Shown here one piece after another: positions 11,030 to 23,225 of a DNA stretch of 64,000 bases. The stretch lies in assembly GCA_964036315.1 (NCBI GenBank), contig OZ038496.1, forward strand, positions 21,138,685 to 21,202,684, in the 5' to 3' direction. A program made the translations under genes and the position numbers. The notes below the pieces were generated by a model that saw only the letters and a program-made list of their open reading frames with translations, was not told the DNA's origin and did no database searches. Source of the stretch: Acanthosepion esculentum. Lineage: Eukaryota; Mollusca; Cephalopoda; Sepiida; Sepiidae. Within the stretch, counting starts at the first letter, position 1; every line of letters starts with the position of its first letter.

Positions 11030-11730
11030 CCATAATGATTCAATGTTGAATAGAAAGTTATTTTAGTTTAATATTAAAAAATATTAAACGTAAACAAGAA
11101 AATGCAAGAAATATTTTTTATATTTTGTAAGTACAATGCAGTTGCATTATACTTGTAAAATATTATAATATCAATATTATGATATAAAATATTACATATT
11201 TTATATTAGATTCCATAATATATAATATAAAATATTATATATTTTATATTAGATTGCATAATATATAAATATTATATAATATATTTTATATTAGATTCCA
11301 TAATATATAAATATTATAATATAAGATATAAAATATACTTTATATTAGATTCAATAACAATATATAAATGTTATAATATAAAATATTATATGAAATGTAT
11401 TAGTAAACTCATAAAAAATAATTATGATAAATACTAATTTAAATAAAAATCTATTATTACTTTCATATCACATATTAATTTAAACTTAAATTTCAAGTCA
11501 TTATTTAACTTCAAATTTAATAACTAATAAAATGCAACACACCACCTATAAAGCTGTTTTTACATGATTTTCTATATTTTGTCAATGTTACACATTTTCA
11601 TCATTATTCTTTTGGTTATGTAAAAATCATAATTATTCAATGGTGAATAGAATATTGTTTATTTAGTTTAATATTCAAAAAGTATTGAACCTAAGCAAGA
11701 AAATACAAAAAGTTTTGACATAATATAAGT
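11030..11730. repeat. AT-rich repeat cluster: a dispersed direct repeat flanking a tandem array
   Basis: Segments at 11030-11150 and 11630-11750 share ATTCAATG.TGAATAGA, TTTAGTTTAATATT and AAGCAAGAAAAT-like blocks in the same order. Between them, 11157-11400 holds about four copies of a 55-60 bp unit with TTTTATATTAGATTCCATAA. It looks like a pair of old repeat copies with local array expansion. Confidence 0.6.
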
Positions 11731-11750
11731 GCAGAGCAATTGCAAAATTA

Positions 11751-12165
11751 CTTAGTTGTTATTTTTTAAAGTACAAATAAACTAGTTTACTTATGAACAC
11801 ACAGATACACATAGTCAGATATCAAAGCTGAAGATGAGAAAGCTTTTAAGTGGAAAGTCAGTTTCCAAAAATAATGAGATATTTAAAAAAAAGAAAAAGA
11901 AAATCTTTCTCTCTCACAAATTTGCAGTCTTTCCAACTCTTAATGTTCAGCATCTAAGAATAGCACTCAATTTGAAAATAGATGAATGAAAGAAAGAAAA
12001 AATTTAAAGACTTTTTGCAGAATGAGGAATTTGTCATTGATATGAGCCTCTGCCTGTATTTATGGCAGCTGAAATTCTCTGTTGTTCCATCTGCAACAAA
12101 TTTGAAATGTAGGCCTTCAGATAATTTAAGACATTTATCACTTAGCATATTGATATAAAGATTAA
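11751..12165. other. Intronic sequence, nothing recognised
   Basis: AT-rich. A 64-codon minus-strand ORF has no recognisable motif. Confidence 0.4.
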
Positions 12166-12600
12166 CATTTTAATTAATTTTTTATTTATTATTATTATTA
12201 TTGCTGTTGTATTCTTTTCCTATTTTTTACTATTATTAATATAATTTCTTTTTTATTTTAATTTAATTTTCATTTTAATCTTTTTTTTTTAAATGATTAA
12301 TTTTATAATTATCACTAAAACTTTTAATTGGTTTTAACATTTTTTCTTATTTTATCCTTTTTTTTTTTCATTTTTATTTTAGCTAAGAATTTTTAATATT
12401 CCACTATTTTTATTATTTATTTTCCTTCCTTGTTTTTTATTTACTTTTTAGTTCTTTCTGTTATTGTTCTTTTTAATGCTTTCACTTTTTATCTTTGTTT
12501 CTTCAATTTTTTTCACATTTGTATCTTATTTTAAAATTACTTTTTTTTCATTTTGTTCATTTCTTTCATTCCTTTCTTAATTCCTTTTTTTCCCCCTGTC
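12166..12600. repeat. T-rich pyrimidine-biased tract
   Basis: About 430 bp in which the + strand is overwhelmingly T with scattered C. It has many runs of five to nine T and few purines apart from A in TTATTATTA stretches. Confidence 0.7.
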
Positions 12601-13019
12601 CCTCCCCAGAATTGTTAATGAGTATTTCTTATTGATTGCTAACTAGAGAGTATAGCATCAAATTATATTTCATCTCCAGCAGAAGTGTGTCAGTGTTAGT
12701 ACTTTAGAGAAGTATCTCCTTTAGGGAGATGTGCAAAGAGAAATATTGGGTTTCAGTAACAGTTCTAATGACATGATTTCTTCCACCATTTTTTTTCCTG
12801 CTCTGTATGAAAACAAGTGGTGAAAAAAAGAACATAAAAGCAAGAACCAAATCCATTCTGGTGCCATGGGGCATCTTGAAATGCAAACAAAAAAAGTACT
12901 ACTAATATTCTTACTTCTTGCTATTTTAATCTTAGAACCTGTTTTTTTATACATTGATAATTTTTTTTCACTTTAGAGTCAAAAATAGGAGAGAAGTAAA
13001 AGATAAAATTAGTCATAGA

Positions 13020-14190
13020 CCATCATATTTGTTATGCTGTACTTAATAGAAGACAACGATTTTGCTTTCCCTCCCAAGTACAATTCAATGATGTTTGGAG
13101 GGGGGACTATGCTGATGACATAGGTATTCATAGTTGGGATAAAAAAGATGATGAACAGAAAATCAACATCCTCTACCAAGTGTTCAAAAAAGTAGGACTC
13201 GAGATATCTAGGGATGCCATACCACACCCCAAAAGAATCTACCAATAGAAGACAACAATCTTGCTTTCCCTCCCAAGGACAATGTACTGATGATTTGGTG
13301 TGGGGGACTATGCTGATGATTTAGGTATTCATAGTTGAGATAAGAATGATGTTGAACAGAAAATCAAAATCCTCTGTCAAGTGTTCCAAGAAATAGCCCT
13401 CTGTCAAGTGTTCCAATAAATTGCCCTCTGTCAAGTGTTCCAATAAATTGCCCTCTGTCAAGTGTTCCAAGAAATAGCCCTCTGTCAAATGTTCCAATAA
13501 ATAGCCCTCTGTCAAGTGTTCCAAGAAATAGCCCTCTGTCAAGTGTTCCGAGAAATAGGACTCAAGATCAATCTTTCCAACACAGAAACTATGATCTGGA
13601 ATTGGAATGAAAACAGTAATGGCACCTACTCTGTATCTGTCATAATCATTCTGGATATGAAATTAGTAAATGTTAAAAAATTAAAATACCTCAGTGTATG
13701 GATCAGATATAACAAATTTAGTATAGGAGAAAACAAAATTAAATATAGAATAGGCTGCACTAGGCATAGTTCCGCCCAACACCACAAACCGCTACAAAAC
13801 CAAAATATTAACCTGAAAATATGAGTTATATTCTTAAATAGTCTTTTCAGATCGAGATATTCATATGGATATCATACATGGCACCAAACCCATTCAGAAA
13901 TATCTAAACTGTCAGCTATATTCAACCATTTTCTAAAATCTATGGTTAAAAATTGCTTTGGGTGATTAAAACCTGTGGGACATGGTGAAAAGCATCCTTC
14001 TTTGATCTTTATGAACTGCTGCCACACAATCATAAACAAAGAAATGCACCAGATATTAGAAACAACATCACTTGAGGACTTTCAATGGCATCAACAACTA
14101 AAATGTATATCACATGTCACTCAAAGAGAAAATAATGACATAATCAAGATGTTGACATTCCAAACTACTTCAAATAATTTTTCCTTTACC
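13020..14190 (+). pseudogene. LINE fragment with reverse transcriptase ADD motif, tandemly duplicated
   Basis: The + strand reads GLCADDIGIHSWDKKDDEQK then ILYQVFKKVGLEI at 13110-13205. A second copy of the same block at 13300-13380 reads GLCADDLGIHS. Tyr-Ala-Asp-Asp is the catalytic RT palm motif; here Cys replaces Tyr. After the 27-bp array the frame resumes with LKINLSNTETMIW, then LKYLSVWIRY, then a hybrid C-terminal part ending near 14190. The same family lies at 26590-27090. Stops and frameshifts disable it. Confidence 0.75.
13372..13560. repeat. 27-bp tandem repeat inside the LINE coding region
   Basis: About seven copies of a 27-bp unit containing CTGTCAAGTGTTCCAAGAAA, with variants ending in ATAGCCC or TTGCCC. 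The unit equals nine codons (CQVFQEIAL) of the RT region just after the ADD motif, so the array arose by expansion of coding sequence. Confidence 0.9.
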
Positions 14191-15503
14191 ACAATTAGTT
14201 TTGAATTAACAGCCTATCTTTAGGCTTTTAATTTTGCCTTCCTCAGGTATGTATTGCATTTAGTGTGCCTTTGAAATGTATTCAAAATAAAGACACACGT
14301 CTTCAAAATCTATAGAATAATGAAAATACTTCTCAGAACTTCTGTTTGGTCAATGATTTGAAACCAAAATAAAAAATCTTTCTCTCTTGGCATTATCTCT
14401 TTATTTTCTTTGTGGTGCCTGTTAAAGTCATTTATGGATTAAAATAAATTAAATAACCTGTTATCTGTGTAGTCAAATTTTAGTGTAGTAAGGTAGAAAT
14501 TAGACTATATTTTCTAGGTGGAAAAAAAAGAGATTTTTCTTTTTAAACTTTTAGGGCTTAATACTATTAATTTTATTAAAAGAATTCTGTGCTGTTAAAG
14601 CCTTTTGCTTCTTTGTTTGAAAAACTCTCATGAATATTGGTTTTATTTGATATCATGAAGTAACAAAAGAAGTCGGAAGAATCATTGGAACTTTTGAGAT
14701 CAACACCAAAATAACACATAATTCCAATAGCAAAGAAGTCACAAAATTATTGAAGCCTATCTACATCAGATAAAAGCAACTATGCAGCAATAAAAAATAA
14801 TTGTAGTCTCCAATCCAACATTTTCCAATGCATATAAAAAACAAACACACATCATACATGACTGATGCACATTATTATAACATACAGTGGGTAAGGCTTC
14901 CTGCATTTTGGATTTATTCCATCCAATTTAAAATATAATGACACATTGAATGTATTACTTATGATTATTTTCTTCACCTCATTTTACTTAAATACTTATA
15001 ATGGTCACAAAATTCACTATCTTCACGCACCCTAGTGATGACTCATGTGAGTTGGAAGCCTGAATACATCAATTATAATGATTTTGGAAATTTTGTATAT
15101 CTGTAGCAGCCAGTTTTACAAATGATCATTTGCAATTTAGAAAAAAAAAGATGGTTGAACTTAATAGGCATAAAATGTCTATACTTTTCAATAAAACATG
15201 TCTAAAAGAATAATTACTGCCCAATTACACAATATGTGCATGTTTGAGTGAATGTAAAAGTTACAGATCTGAACAGATATTGCTACTCTGTAAATACAGA
15301 ATTTATAATAACATAACCAAAATCCTTGAAAATGACTAAAAGAGTAGTAAAAAGGGCTCAGAATTAAAAATCATTTGGGCAATTTTTCTCAAAACTCTGT
15401 CCCGCCAAAAAATCTCTTGTTTACACACAAGAAAAATGTGGTAAATTATTGACCAGAAGCATCTTGTTGGTCATTTTCAATTTATATATAAATTTCCATC
15501 ATT

Positions 15504-15508
<5 letters not shown>
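14191..15508. other. Intronic sequence, nothing recognised
   Basis: AT-rich, no supported ORF or repeat end. Confidence 0.5.

Positions 15509-15566
<58 letters not shown>
15509..15566. repeat. (TA)n microsatellite
   Basis: About 29 uninterrupted TA units. A shorter run follows at 15597-15611. Confidence 0.97.
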
Positions 15567-15569
<3 letters not shown>

Positions 15570-15994
15570 CAGAATTATTGAACTTAAAAAAATGAATATA
15601 TATATATATATGAATAAAGGCAAAAATATAAAATATTTATAATACATAAGTTTTTACCACACTAAAATAATTTAAATATGAATTGCATAAAAAATTTCAA
15701 CAACATTGTTTACTCACTTTCATTTATTAGACATTAAATTACATCACTTAGCATCTTCCATAATTTACCTAGACTTTTCAGTTAACCTGATGAATATTTA
15801 TCAGCATATCTTAAATATAAAAATTTTGTAACATTTTTACTTTTGTTTATAAATACTTGTTGCAAAATAAAATCCTTACATTTTCCTTGATAAAGTCCAT
15901 CAGAGAATGAAACATGCCTGCTAAGAAAAGTTTTCCTTTTGTCTTTATTCATATTGTCGTTTTACAAATGTATTTTAGTTATATCTGAAATTTT

Positions 15995-15997
15995 ACA

Positions 15998-16060
<63 letters not shown>
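15995..16060. repeat. (TA)n microsatellite
   Basis: ATGTATATAT followed by a pure TA run. Confidence 0.97.
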
Positions 16061-16061
<1 letters not shown>

Positions 16062-16920
16062 TAATATCAAAGATTTATTTGTAATGGAAATTTTTCAGTC
16101 TTTCCTGTAACAGTCTGTCTGTTATTGTTTTCTAAATTTCAATAACCACTAAGCAATCAAGGATTTAAAAATAACTCAACTATTTATAGAATAGTTAAAA
16201 GTCTTTAGTCTAAAGAATGTCTAGAATATAACTGAAATTAAATTATGTGTTATTTTAGCTTATGCACAAGCCCTGATCATAATCTGAAGCCAAGAGCGAT
16301 GGAGGCAGAATTTTGTAAGACATTAATACAAGACTTATTCCTGTTGTGAGTGTTATTACTGCCTTCATCCATTTTTGGCGTATTTGTTTTTTTCTCAACT
16401 AGTATTGAACATGGGCATTACTGATTCTTGTGTCTATTCTAACAACTATGAACGCAAACATCATGACTACTGATACATGTCCTGGGCAGCAAAAATCAAT
16501 ACCCTATGAAAATATTATGAATGTTCTGTGAAAGACTGAAAAATCCAAATAATTCCATTCTCTTCTCAAAACTATTGATCAGGACTAAAGCAGGTGGCTT
16601 CTTACACACACACATACATCTACACAAACTGATGTTACATACAGTAATATATATATCACCATATTCTTCATAAATATATATATATGCATTATTGTATAAA
16701 CAATGTTGAAAGTTCATGATACTTATCTTAATATATACTTAGCAAGAATTCATTAAAACAAGTTTTATTGAAATCAATTGATAGTGTCTGTCTGTGCAGT
16801 TTTTACTGCATTTTCCCAGTTTGCATATAAATTGTCACACATCCAGATCAGATTTTGGAATAAATTGTCCAAAGTTCACCATAATTTTGTTTTGTACTTT
16901 TGGTCCTCTCTAGTCATTAT
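16061..16920. other. Intronic sequence, nothing recognised
   Basis: No ORF with a recognised domain. A 73-codon minus ORF at 16496-16717 is low-complexity and taken as chance. Confidence 0.45.
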
Positions 16921-17036
16921 CTGACATATCATGTTAAAACACAAGTTCTCATCCAATCACCAAAGTTAAGCAACATCAAGCCTGGTCAGTACCTAGATGG
17001 ATGACTTCTTGAGGATACTAGGTGCTGTAATCTTGT
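16921..17036 (+). pseudogene. 5S rRNA-like sequence, fused 5' to a SINE
   Basis: The segment aligns by eye to nearly the whole of metazoan 5S rRNA. It has a 5' part like CATATCATGTTAAAACACAAG, the internal CACCAAAGTTAAGCAACATC, then GCCTGGTCAGTACCTAGATG, and a 3' part like GATACTAGGTGCTGTAATC. The internal control region is recognisable but carries several substitutions, and the 3' end lacks a clean T-run terminator. The tRNA-like SINE begins within about 20 nt, so this is a composite element head, not a functional 5S gene. Confidence 0.88.
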
Positions 17037-17370
17037 ATATATATGTGTGTCTGGGATGTAATGGATAATGGTGCGACATTGAGAAATCAAAGACACAAGT
17101 TAAAATTCCAGTTGAGTTCATTACATTCACTTACACACAAATACCCTTGGGAAAAGTATGAATCCATTTCTTCTCTCTCCAACTATGGGTTAAATAGCAG
17201 TACATTGGGTTTTATAGCCTTAGTTGGCAACCAATCTGCCATAGAAAGTAATTGCAGTATACTGCAGGAATTCTTCTGTCAAGTCAATCATGAATCAAAG
17301 GATAGAATAGATTCTTTAGCTTTGGTTGGCAACCAGTCTAGAAAAAGAATATGTCTGAATTCAAAGCCTA
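17037..17370 (+). mobile_element. tRNA-like SINE downstream of the 5S-like head
   Basis: Starts GTGTGTCTGGGATGTAATGG (A-box-like) with AAAATTCCAGTTGAG near the B-box position. It continues through ACCCTTGGGAAAAGTATGAA, GGGTTAAATAGCAG and TTGGCAACCA. The later part repeats the TTGGTTGGCAACCAGTCTAG block a second time around 17320-17340, so the body is internally duplicated. Confidence 0.8.
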
Positions 17371-17724
17371 AGTAGGGTCATTTGGAGACCTTGTGGCACC
17401 AGTTCTCTGTATTCGATTCCTCTGAAAAGTGTGGTTGGTGCTGTGCAAAGCTTTACCACTTTAATCAAATCATATGTAATCTGGCAGTTCAGTTCTAAGA
17501 ACTGATCTGCACGACCCTCATACTTTGAAAACGACAGAAGAATCCATTATTATATGTGTGGTATAGGTTAGTTATCTTTTGTAGAAAGTTCACAAACTGA
17601 ATTTAAATTTGTTACCATAAAACTGATAAATTTAGCAATAGATTAAGTCTGGAGAGGGTTGAAAATTTTAATGATTTTTTGTTTTACATAGGAAGTGTTT
17701 TTAAAAAAAATGTAAAGAATAGGG
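17371..17724. other. Intronic sequence, possibly further SINE-associated DNA
   Basis: No similarity recognised to other parts of the window. Contains TCTAAGAACTGATCTGCACG-type moderately GC-containing sequence unlike the AT-rich surroundings. Confidence 0.35.
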
Positions 17725-18135
17725 AAATTCATTACCATATAGGAGGACTCATATTAAGTTTAGTACTCCTTTCTCTGTTTTTAACAAAATGTTCCTGTTT
17801 CTTAATACTTTGTTTAGCATTTGGAAGGCATCTTTCACTATCTCAGTGCACTTTTGGATTTCAATGTTAAACTTTCTGTCCTCTGTTAAACACTTCCCGG
17901 ACATTTAAATTTTTGTACTTGTTTGATTTTGGCATCTCCAATTTGTAATTTGCATGTTGCCTCATCCTTTTGCTAACAACCATGCATTCCATCTTCTTGC
18001 AATTGATGTTTAGCTTTTTCTTCTAAGAGTTCTTCTAAGTTTCCTTTCTGTGTCTTTTATCAACACTGTGTCAGCTGCATATCTTATGTTGTTAAGATTG
18101 TGGTCACTAGCAATGAATCCTAGTAGGACTTCTGA
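17725..18135 (-). pseudogene. RTE-type LINE, reverse transcriptase palm region
   Basis: The minus strand shows IRYAADTVLIKDTE (decayed YADDTVLI catalytic motif; the first Asp is now Ala). It runs on to an AWLLAKG segment and then a DAFQMLNKVLRNRN block that overlaps the region preserved at 7.7 kb. Frame breaks are frequent. Flanking orientation and order differ from the fragment at 18800-19085, so the two are separate insertions. Confidence 0.75.
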
Positions 18136-18799
18136 TTCAAAATATTTATTGTATGAAATAAAAAATTATTTTTTGTTAATCTATTATGGACTTACTGCTT
18201 TGCATGTGGATGTTAAAAACATAAACATATGTCTGTATGTAAAATTACCTATCTCTAGGCCTTTATATACAGCTCTAGCCTTTTATTTATACACTTTTAA
18301 TTTTTTACTCTGTAGTTACTATACAGGAGAATTTACAATTTTTTATTCTGTCCATTTTTTAACATCTGTTCTAACTGAGCTCTTATTCAACCATTGTGTA
18401 ATTTAACCACACTAGAAACATCCTAAATATGTCTGCATTTTCAGGTAAATGCATTTTCAGTCTCAGTAAGAGGCACCAATGATTGTTCCATTGAGCTAAG
18501 TTTCATTTCCAGTTGAACCCACAATAATTCATTTCTAGCTTCAAAAGTGAAACAAAACCAAGCAAGTCCCCAGCCTGTCTCCATTTTCATTCATTCTTGC
18601 TTCATTCCTTTCAAGTACAAAACACAAAGAAATTGCAGGCATAGTTTGAAGCCATCAGGATCAATTTTTTTTCTTTTCTTTTATTCTACATTTCTTTTTT
18701 TTCATTTTACATGGAATTGGCTGTGATTCATAAAACACTAAAAGCTTAAATACACTGTTTGCTTTTCCCTTTAAATCAACCTCTCAGTCATTTCTCGGT

Positions 18800-19085
18800 C
18801 CCCCTTCTTTTATATACCATATCCCTTCAGTATATGAATTGTCATGGCTCTCCACAACTTCCTATTCTTCATAGCTCTTAGCAATGCTTTTACAAACTCT
18901 CCCACACTCTGTTCTGTCATCCATTTACACAAGCTGATTTGGTAGGTTACTAGCTGTTTCCCCTCTATCCGTCTTGCCTTCAGTCCTGTGAGTGTCATAT
19001 TTTCCAAACCTCCTTCCCTTATTATGTGTTCCAGAAATTTTGACACTTTCTTTCTGTTCCTAAGTATGAGTGTCCTTTTTTTTCT
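18800..19085 (-). pseudogene. RTE-type LINE, C-terminal end
   Basis: The minus strand reads through 78 codons: GGLENMTLTGL, ISLCKWMTEQSVGEFV and NRKLWRAMTIHILKGYG. This is the RTE C-terminus, the best-preserved copy of that block in the window. Confidence 0.82.
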
Positions 19086-19233
19086 ATTTTCCTTTTGCCA
19101 GATTTATATTTAGAACAGGCTTGGTCATCTGTGCAATGTGAACAGTTGCACCTTAGAAACTGCGACAATCATAACAAAGACCAAGTTTTTCCTGAGACTA
19201 AACAGAATTATGTCAACTATTATCACACAATCA

Positions 19234-19290
19234 ATTCTCTCTCTCTCTCACTCACTCCCTCTCTTTCTCATGCACACACACACACGTATC
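19234..19290. repeat. (CT)n/(CA)n low-complexity run
   Basis: CTCTCTCTCTCTCACTCACT followed by a short CACACA run. Confidence 0.8.
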
Positions 19291-19424
19291 CTTTTTTTAA
19301 TTTTGTCTTTTCTGCTTATTATGAGTATGTTTTAGTTTTCCAGTCATGAAGAGGATGGTTGGTTTCTTCTGCTTAGCTTATTTGTTTATCACTAAATGGT
19401 TCTGGAGAGAATAGATAGAAAGAC

Positions 19425-19800
19425 TGTAAAAACAATTAAGATATGGATCATAACTGGGAAGACAAAGAATTTCAAAATATAGATCTTACTTCTGGATCTA
19501 ATAAATTCTAAGATCTGGAGAGACTATATTTTTTTAAATCTGAATCTTATCTAGAGAGAGACTATAAGAATTTTAAGATGCAAGTCTTATTTATGGATTT
19601 AATGAATTTTAAGATCTGGATCTTAGCTAGAGGCACTGTGTTCATTTTATGATCTGGTTCTAATTTTTGGATTTAATTAATTATAAAATCTGAATCTAAT
19701 TAATTTTAAGATCTGGTTCATAGTTGGAGAGGCTGAGAATTTTAATATCTGGATTTAATTTCTGGTTTTAATTAATTTTAAAATCTGGATCTTATCTAAA
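19425..19800. repeat. Degenerate tandem repeat with AAGATCTGGATC core
   Basis: At least five diverged units, each with a TTTTAAGATCTGGATCTTA-like core and a TTAATTAATT-like joint. The period is roughly 60-80 bp. Confidence 0.65.
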
Positions 19801-19804
19801 TTTT

Positions 19805-20275
19805 TGACAATCAAAGTTGACTGGAAATCAAGAAGCCAGAAGAGAGTTCTACAGACGAGAAGTTTGAGAGAAATAATTATTAGCATAGAACTTAGTTACA
19901 TTTCAATAGCCATTTCAACTGTAAAATGATGAGATCTTGCCACCAATCAAGTACCATGCTTAAATTCATAATGTCTAGATACCAAAGAAGAAAGCTCATC
20001 AGAACAATTACCATGAAAATACATGTAGTAAAGGTCCAATACAAACTATATATGTTTAATGCAAACCAAACTTGTGAAATCATCTAATCATTTTCTTTTT
20101 AAATAAATGATAAAAAAAATTTTTTTTAAATCTTTTATTACTGTCCTTTGTGAAAGTAGATAAATATCTTTTTTAATTATTTCACCCCAAGCAAGGCAAT
20201 AAAGCTACTAAGATGCAAGGAGTAACTGAGTGTGAGAGAATATGAAAAAAAGAAAATATTATTAAGGAATCTTTT
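19805..20275 (-). mobile_element. Two jockey-like LINE 3' fragments, out of normal order
   Basis: 19805-20035 matches the LINE middle-tail segment (the reverse complement carries a WNSLPA-type region and a CARSHHFTVEM-like region). 20175-20275 matches the extreme 3' tail (TTTCACCCCAAGCAAGGCAA). In complete copies on this strand (29.5 kb) the tail lies at the lower coordinate, so the order here is rearranged or these are two insertions. Confidence 0.7.
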
Positions 20276-21199
20276 GCTCGGATATTGCTGCTACCAGCTA
20301 TTTATCTGTCAATGAATGTTCACTCTGTGTACATTTACCAACTGTTCTGATTGAATGATGTTTGAGATAGAGAGGTTTTGAAACCAAACGCATAAAAATA
20401 CTATGGATAGACGAGAATACTTAAAATATGTTGATAATCTCACAACACATTTTTTTACCTGTTTACTTTTTTCCTTCTTTGTATATTCCCATCATCAGCT
20501 GTCAATGGAAACAGGAAAATAAAAAGACCGATAGATTATTAGTAGCTAAAGAAAGTAACACATTTCTAAGTGGATTTGAAGGTTTGGATGGATAAACCTT
20601 GTCTATATTGCAGCTGTTGTAGTTCTGTGTCAGTCTGCTTTCCTTTGGTGAATTTTTTTCAATCACAGTGAATCAAACATCAGATATAAACATATCTCTG
20701 TGCCACACCACTTGAACGTGATCAGAGATGGTATTCAGAGATTGCTGTCAGCACTCAACACAGAATAAATGCAGTAACATCGTTATCATCTTTGTAAATC
20801 TCAAGGCAGATGTTGTGGTTCAGCTTTTGGAAAAATGTTTCTAATAACAATACTCTACTTGTACAACCATAGCACTGTTGCTTAATAGGTGAACACAGTT
20901 AAGCAATACCAGATCTGTCCATTATAAAATCAGTAACCACCAAATTGTGCCACATATATAAATATGTGTTAAAATTGTGTAGTCCTATATTTCAGGCTTT
21001 TATCATTATTAAAAATATTTTCTTAGCTAAGTCAGGATCAAGAATGAGATAATCTAGATTATGATTTCCAACAAACTGCTTCATGAATAATTCTATGACC
21101 TGGAATAGTATGCTTGTTATTAAATTCAGTATTCAAAGCTGACTCTTTATATCAATGTAAATACTAAATCTTAGTAAGAAGAGCTATGAGCAAGCTGAT
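20276..21199. other. Intronic sequence, nothing recognised
   Basis: AT-rich; no supported ORF or repeat. Confidence 0.45.
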
Positions 21200-21290
21200 C
21201 ACTCTAGCCTTGGTTGGAAATCAGTCTAGTAGAATGATAACTCTGAATTAAAAACCAGTTGGATATGGGGTTGTTAACTTCACTCCATAC
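21200..21290 (+). mobile_element. SINE body fragment (main family)
   Basis: Contains GCCTTGGTTGGAAATCAGTC and CTCTGAATTAAAAACCAGTT, the distal body of the family; the head is absent. Confidence 0.7.
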
Positions 21291-22339
21291 AAATTTACAT
21301 ATTACAGAAACTACTGCAGCTACACCTAGTGTGGTGAGGTTGTGGTCCTTTCCTCTAAAGAGGGTCTGCTGGAACTAAAGAGAAATAACAAAAGCAAACT
21401 ACCAATGTCTCCACCAAGACACACTCTAAATATGAAATTACTTGCCAGCAGAAATAAATTATTCCTTTCTCCAGTTTTTCTCTGTTTTGGTATATTAGTA
21501 AGGAGCTACATCAACCTGGCATATGGAAAGTTCAAATCTCTGAGCTATACCAATTGTCAATGACAAATGCAAACTACCAATATCTCCTCCAAGATATATG
21601 GAATTGATTGGCAGCAGAAAGAATCTTTCAGATTGAGAATCATAGTTATTTCTTCTACCTTATATATTTGAAAGAACTTTTGCCAACCAAGAATCTAGAG
21701 GAGAAATTCTGATCTCTCATCTATGTCTGTTGCTCTAACCAAACTTCCAAACTTCCAGGGGAAATACAATATAAGTAAAAGGTTAGATTCTTGTATAATA
21801 AATTGTCATTTCTAGTGGTTAAGTGTATTAGACGCTGTATTTTACATGCCAAAATATTTGAAGGAAGAAATGGTTTAGGAATCCAACTTTATCTTTCTAA
21901 GAATCACTTGCTTTCTTTAAATTATTGATAAGCTGCCAAAACTTATGTACAGTTGCTCTGTATCTTTTTATAGCAACTTCCATCAAATGAATCCTTTCTT
22001 TTTATTCTTTGATTAGCCAAGTGAAAAAAAATAGTTGTCACCATATTGCTTTCTGTATTTGAGTTTTCTTGATATATTTTTTATCTACAGAAGAAAAGTT
22101 ATTTTCGTTTTTCGAATTCCATTTTCTCAATGTAGGACATCCAGTTTAGAAGATTTTTACTTATAGCTAAAATTATACTCTTGAACTTTCTTGACATCCT
22201 CCTTGGGCCCAATACCTATTGATGTCAATAGCACTCTAGATAAACGCTCTCCAGTGGGATCATCCATAGCTATTGAAATTCATTATCTGCGTCTCATGTC
22301 TCACCATCTTTGTATATCTTCAGGTGGCTGGGTGTTATA
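21291..22339. other. Intronic sequence, nothing recognised
   Basis: A short direct repeat (AAACTACCAATGTCTCCACC near 21395 and AAACTACCAATATCTCCTCC near 21570) is the only structure seen. Confidence 0.45.
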
Positions 22340-22540
22340 GTTTTGAATGCAGAGTTGTCCTTCTAGACTGGTTGCCAACTACGGATAAAGAACCATGTCT
22401 ACCCTGATATTTAACCCATATCTGGGGAGAAGAGATGGTATTTGTGTGAAAGTGAATGTAATGAATTCAACTGGGATTTGAAATTGGTTCACTGATTTCT
22501 AATTTCAAACCACTAACCATTGCACAAGCTTCACTTCCAG
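22340..22540 (-). mobile_element. tRNA-like SINE (main family)
   Basis: The reverse complement runs from a head with AATGGTTAGTGGTTTGAAAT through a B-box-like segment to CATATCTGGGG/GGTTAAATATCAG and TTGGCAACCAGTCTAGAAGG. Nearly full length. Confidence 0.75.
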
Positions 22541-22779
22541 TTCCTTTTAGAACTTAGTTACAAGAAAATCTGAAAAAAATAAATAACTTGTTCTCCTTCC
22601 AACTATTCTATCTGCAAGCAACTAATTCAAATATCGTAACTGATCATATTAATTTCCACTAGCAGAATTAACCAATTTGGTTTGCAAAATCTTTCAAAAA
22701 TTTATTTTTTATTTGTTATTAACAATTTAAACAAAGTCATATTATAGTATCAATTTTTCTTCTTTTTTTTAATCAGTTC

Positions 22780-22860
22780 ACTTCAAGCAAGGCAATAATG
22801 CCAGTAAGACATAAAGTGCTACTTCAAGTAAAAGTGAAGAAAAAGATTTTAAAAGGAACT
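22780..22860 (-). mobile_element. Jockey-like LINE 3' tail fragment
   Basis: TTCACTTCAAGCAAGGCAAT followed by a GCCAGTAAGACATAAAG-like segment, the 3' tail common to the LINE copies in this window. Confidence 0.65.
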
Positions 22861-23225
22861 GGAAACCCAATCCTAAAGAGTGAAACAAGGGATAAGCCTC
22901 TACTCCTTTTAAAAAAAACTGAGGTGTCGTGTGAACCAGAATAGGTGAACCTGTTTACTCCTATTAAAGAAAAAAATATATAAATAATATAAATTTCAGA
23001 GTTTAGGCAGAGGCATTAGAAGTATAGAGTTGAAATAGAATTTAGAAGGAACCAGAAATCCAATCTTAAACAGGAAAGAGATAAACCTCTACTCCTGTTC
23101 AAAAGACACTGGACGATAAGTGAACCAATCTACTCCTGTTAAGAAAAATAAAAATAAAAAGTAAATAGTATAAATTTCATAGTTTAGGTGGCAATATTAT
23201 AAATATAGAATTGATGTAGAATTTG
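22850..23225. repeat. Two-copy tandem duplication, about 190-bp unit
   Basis: Units begin AAGGAACTGGAAACCCAATC (about 22855) and AAGGAACCAGAAATCCAATC (about 23047). They share CCTCTACTCC, ATAAATTTCA.AGTTTAGG and ATAGAATT blocks. Confidence 0.8.

Noticed and set aside
13321..13542. Minus-strand ORF with TEGYFLEHL repeats as a repeat protein gene
   Set aside because: It is the antisense reading of the 27-bp array inside a LINE pseudogene.
20878..20930. 5S-like fragment (GTTAAGCAATACCAGATCTG)
   Set aside because: Similarity is limited to about ten bases and the flanks do not match 5S rRNA.
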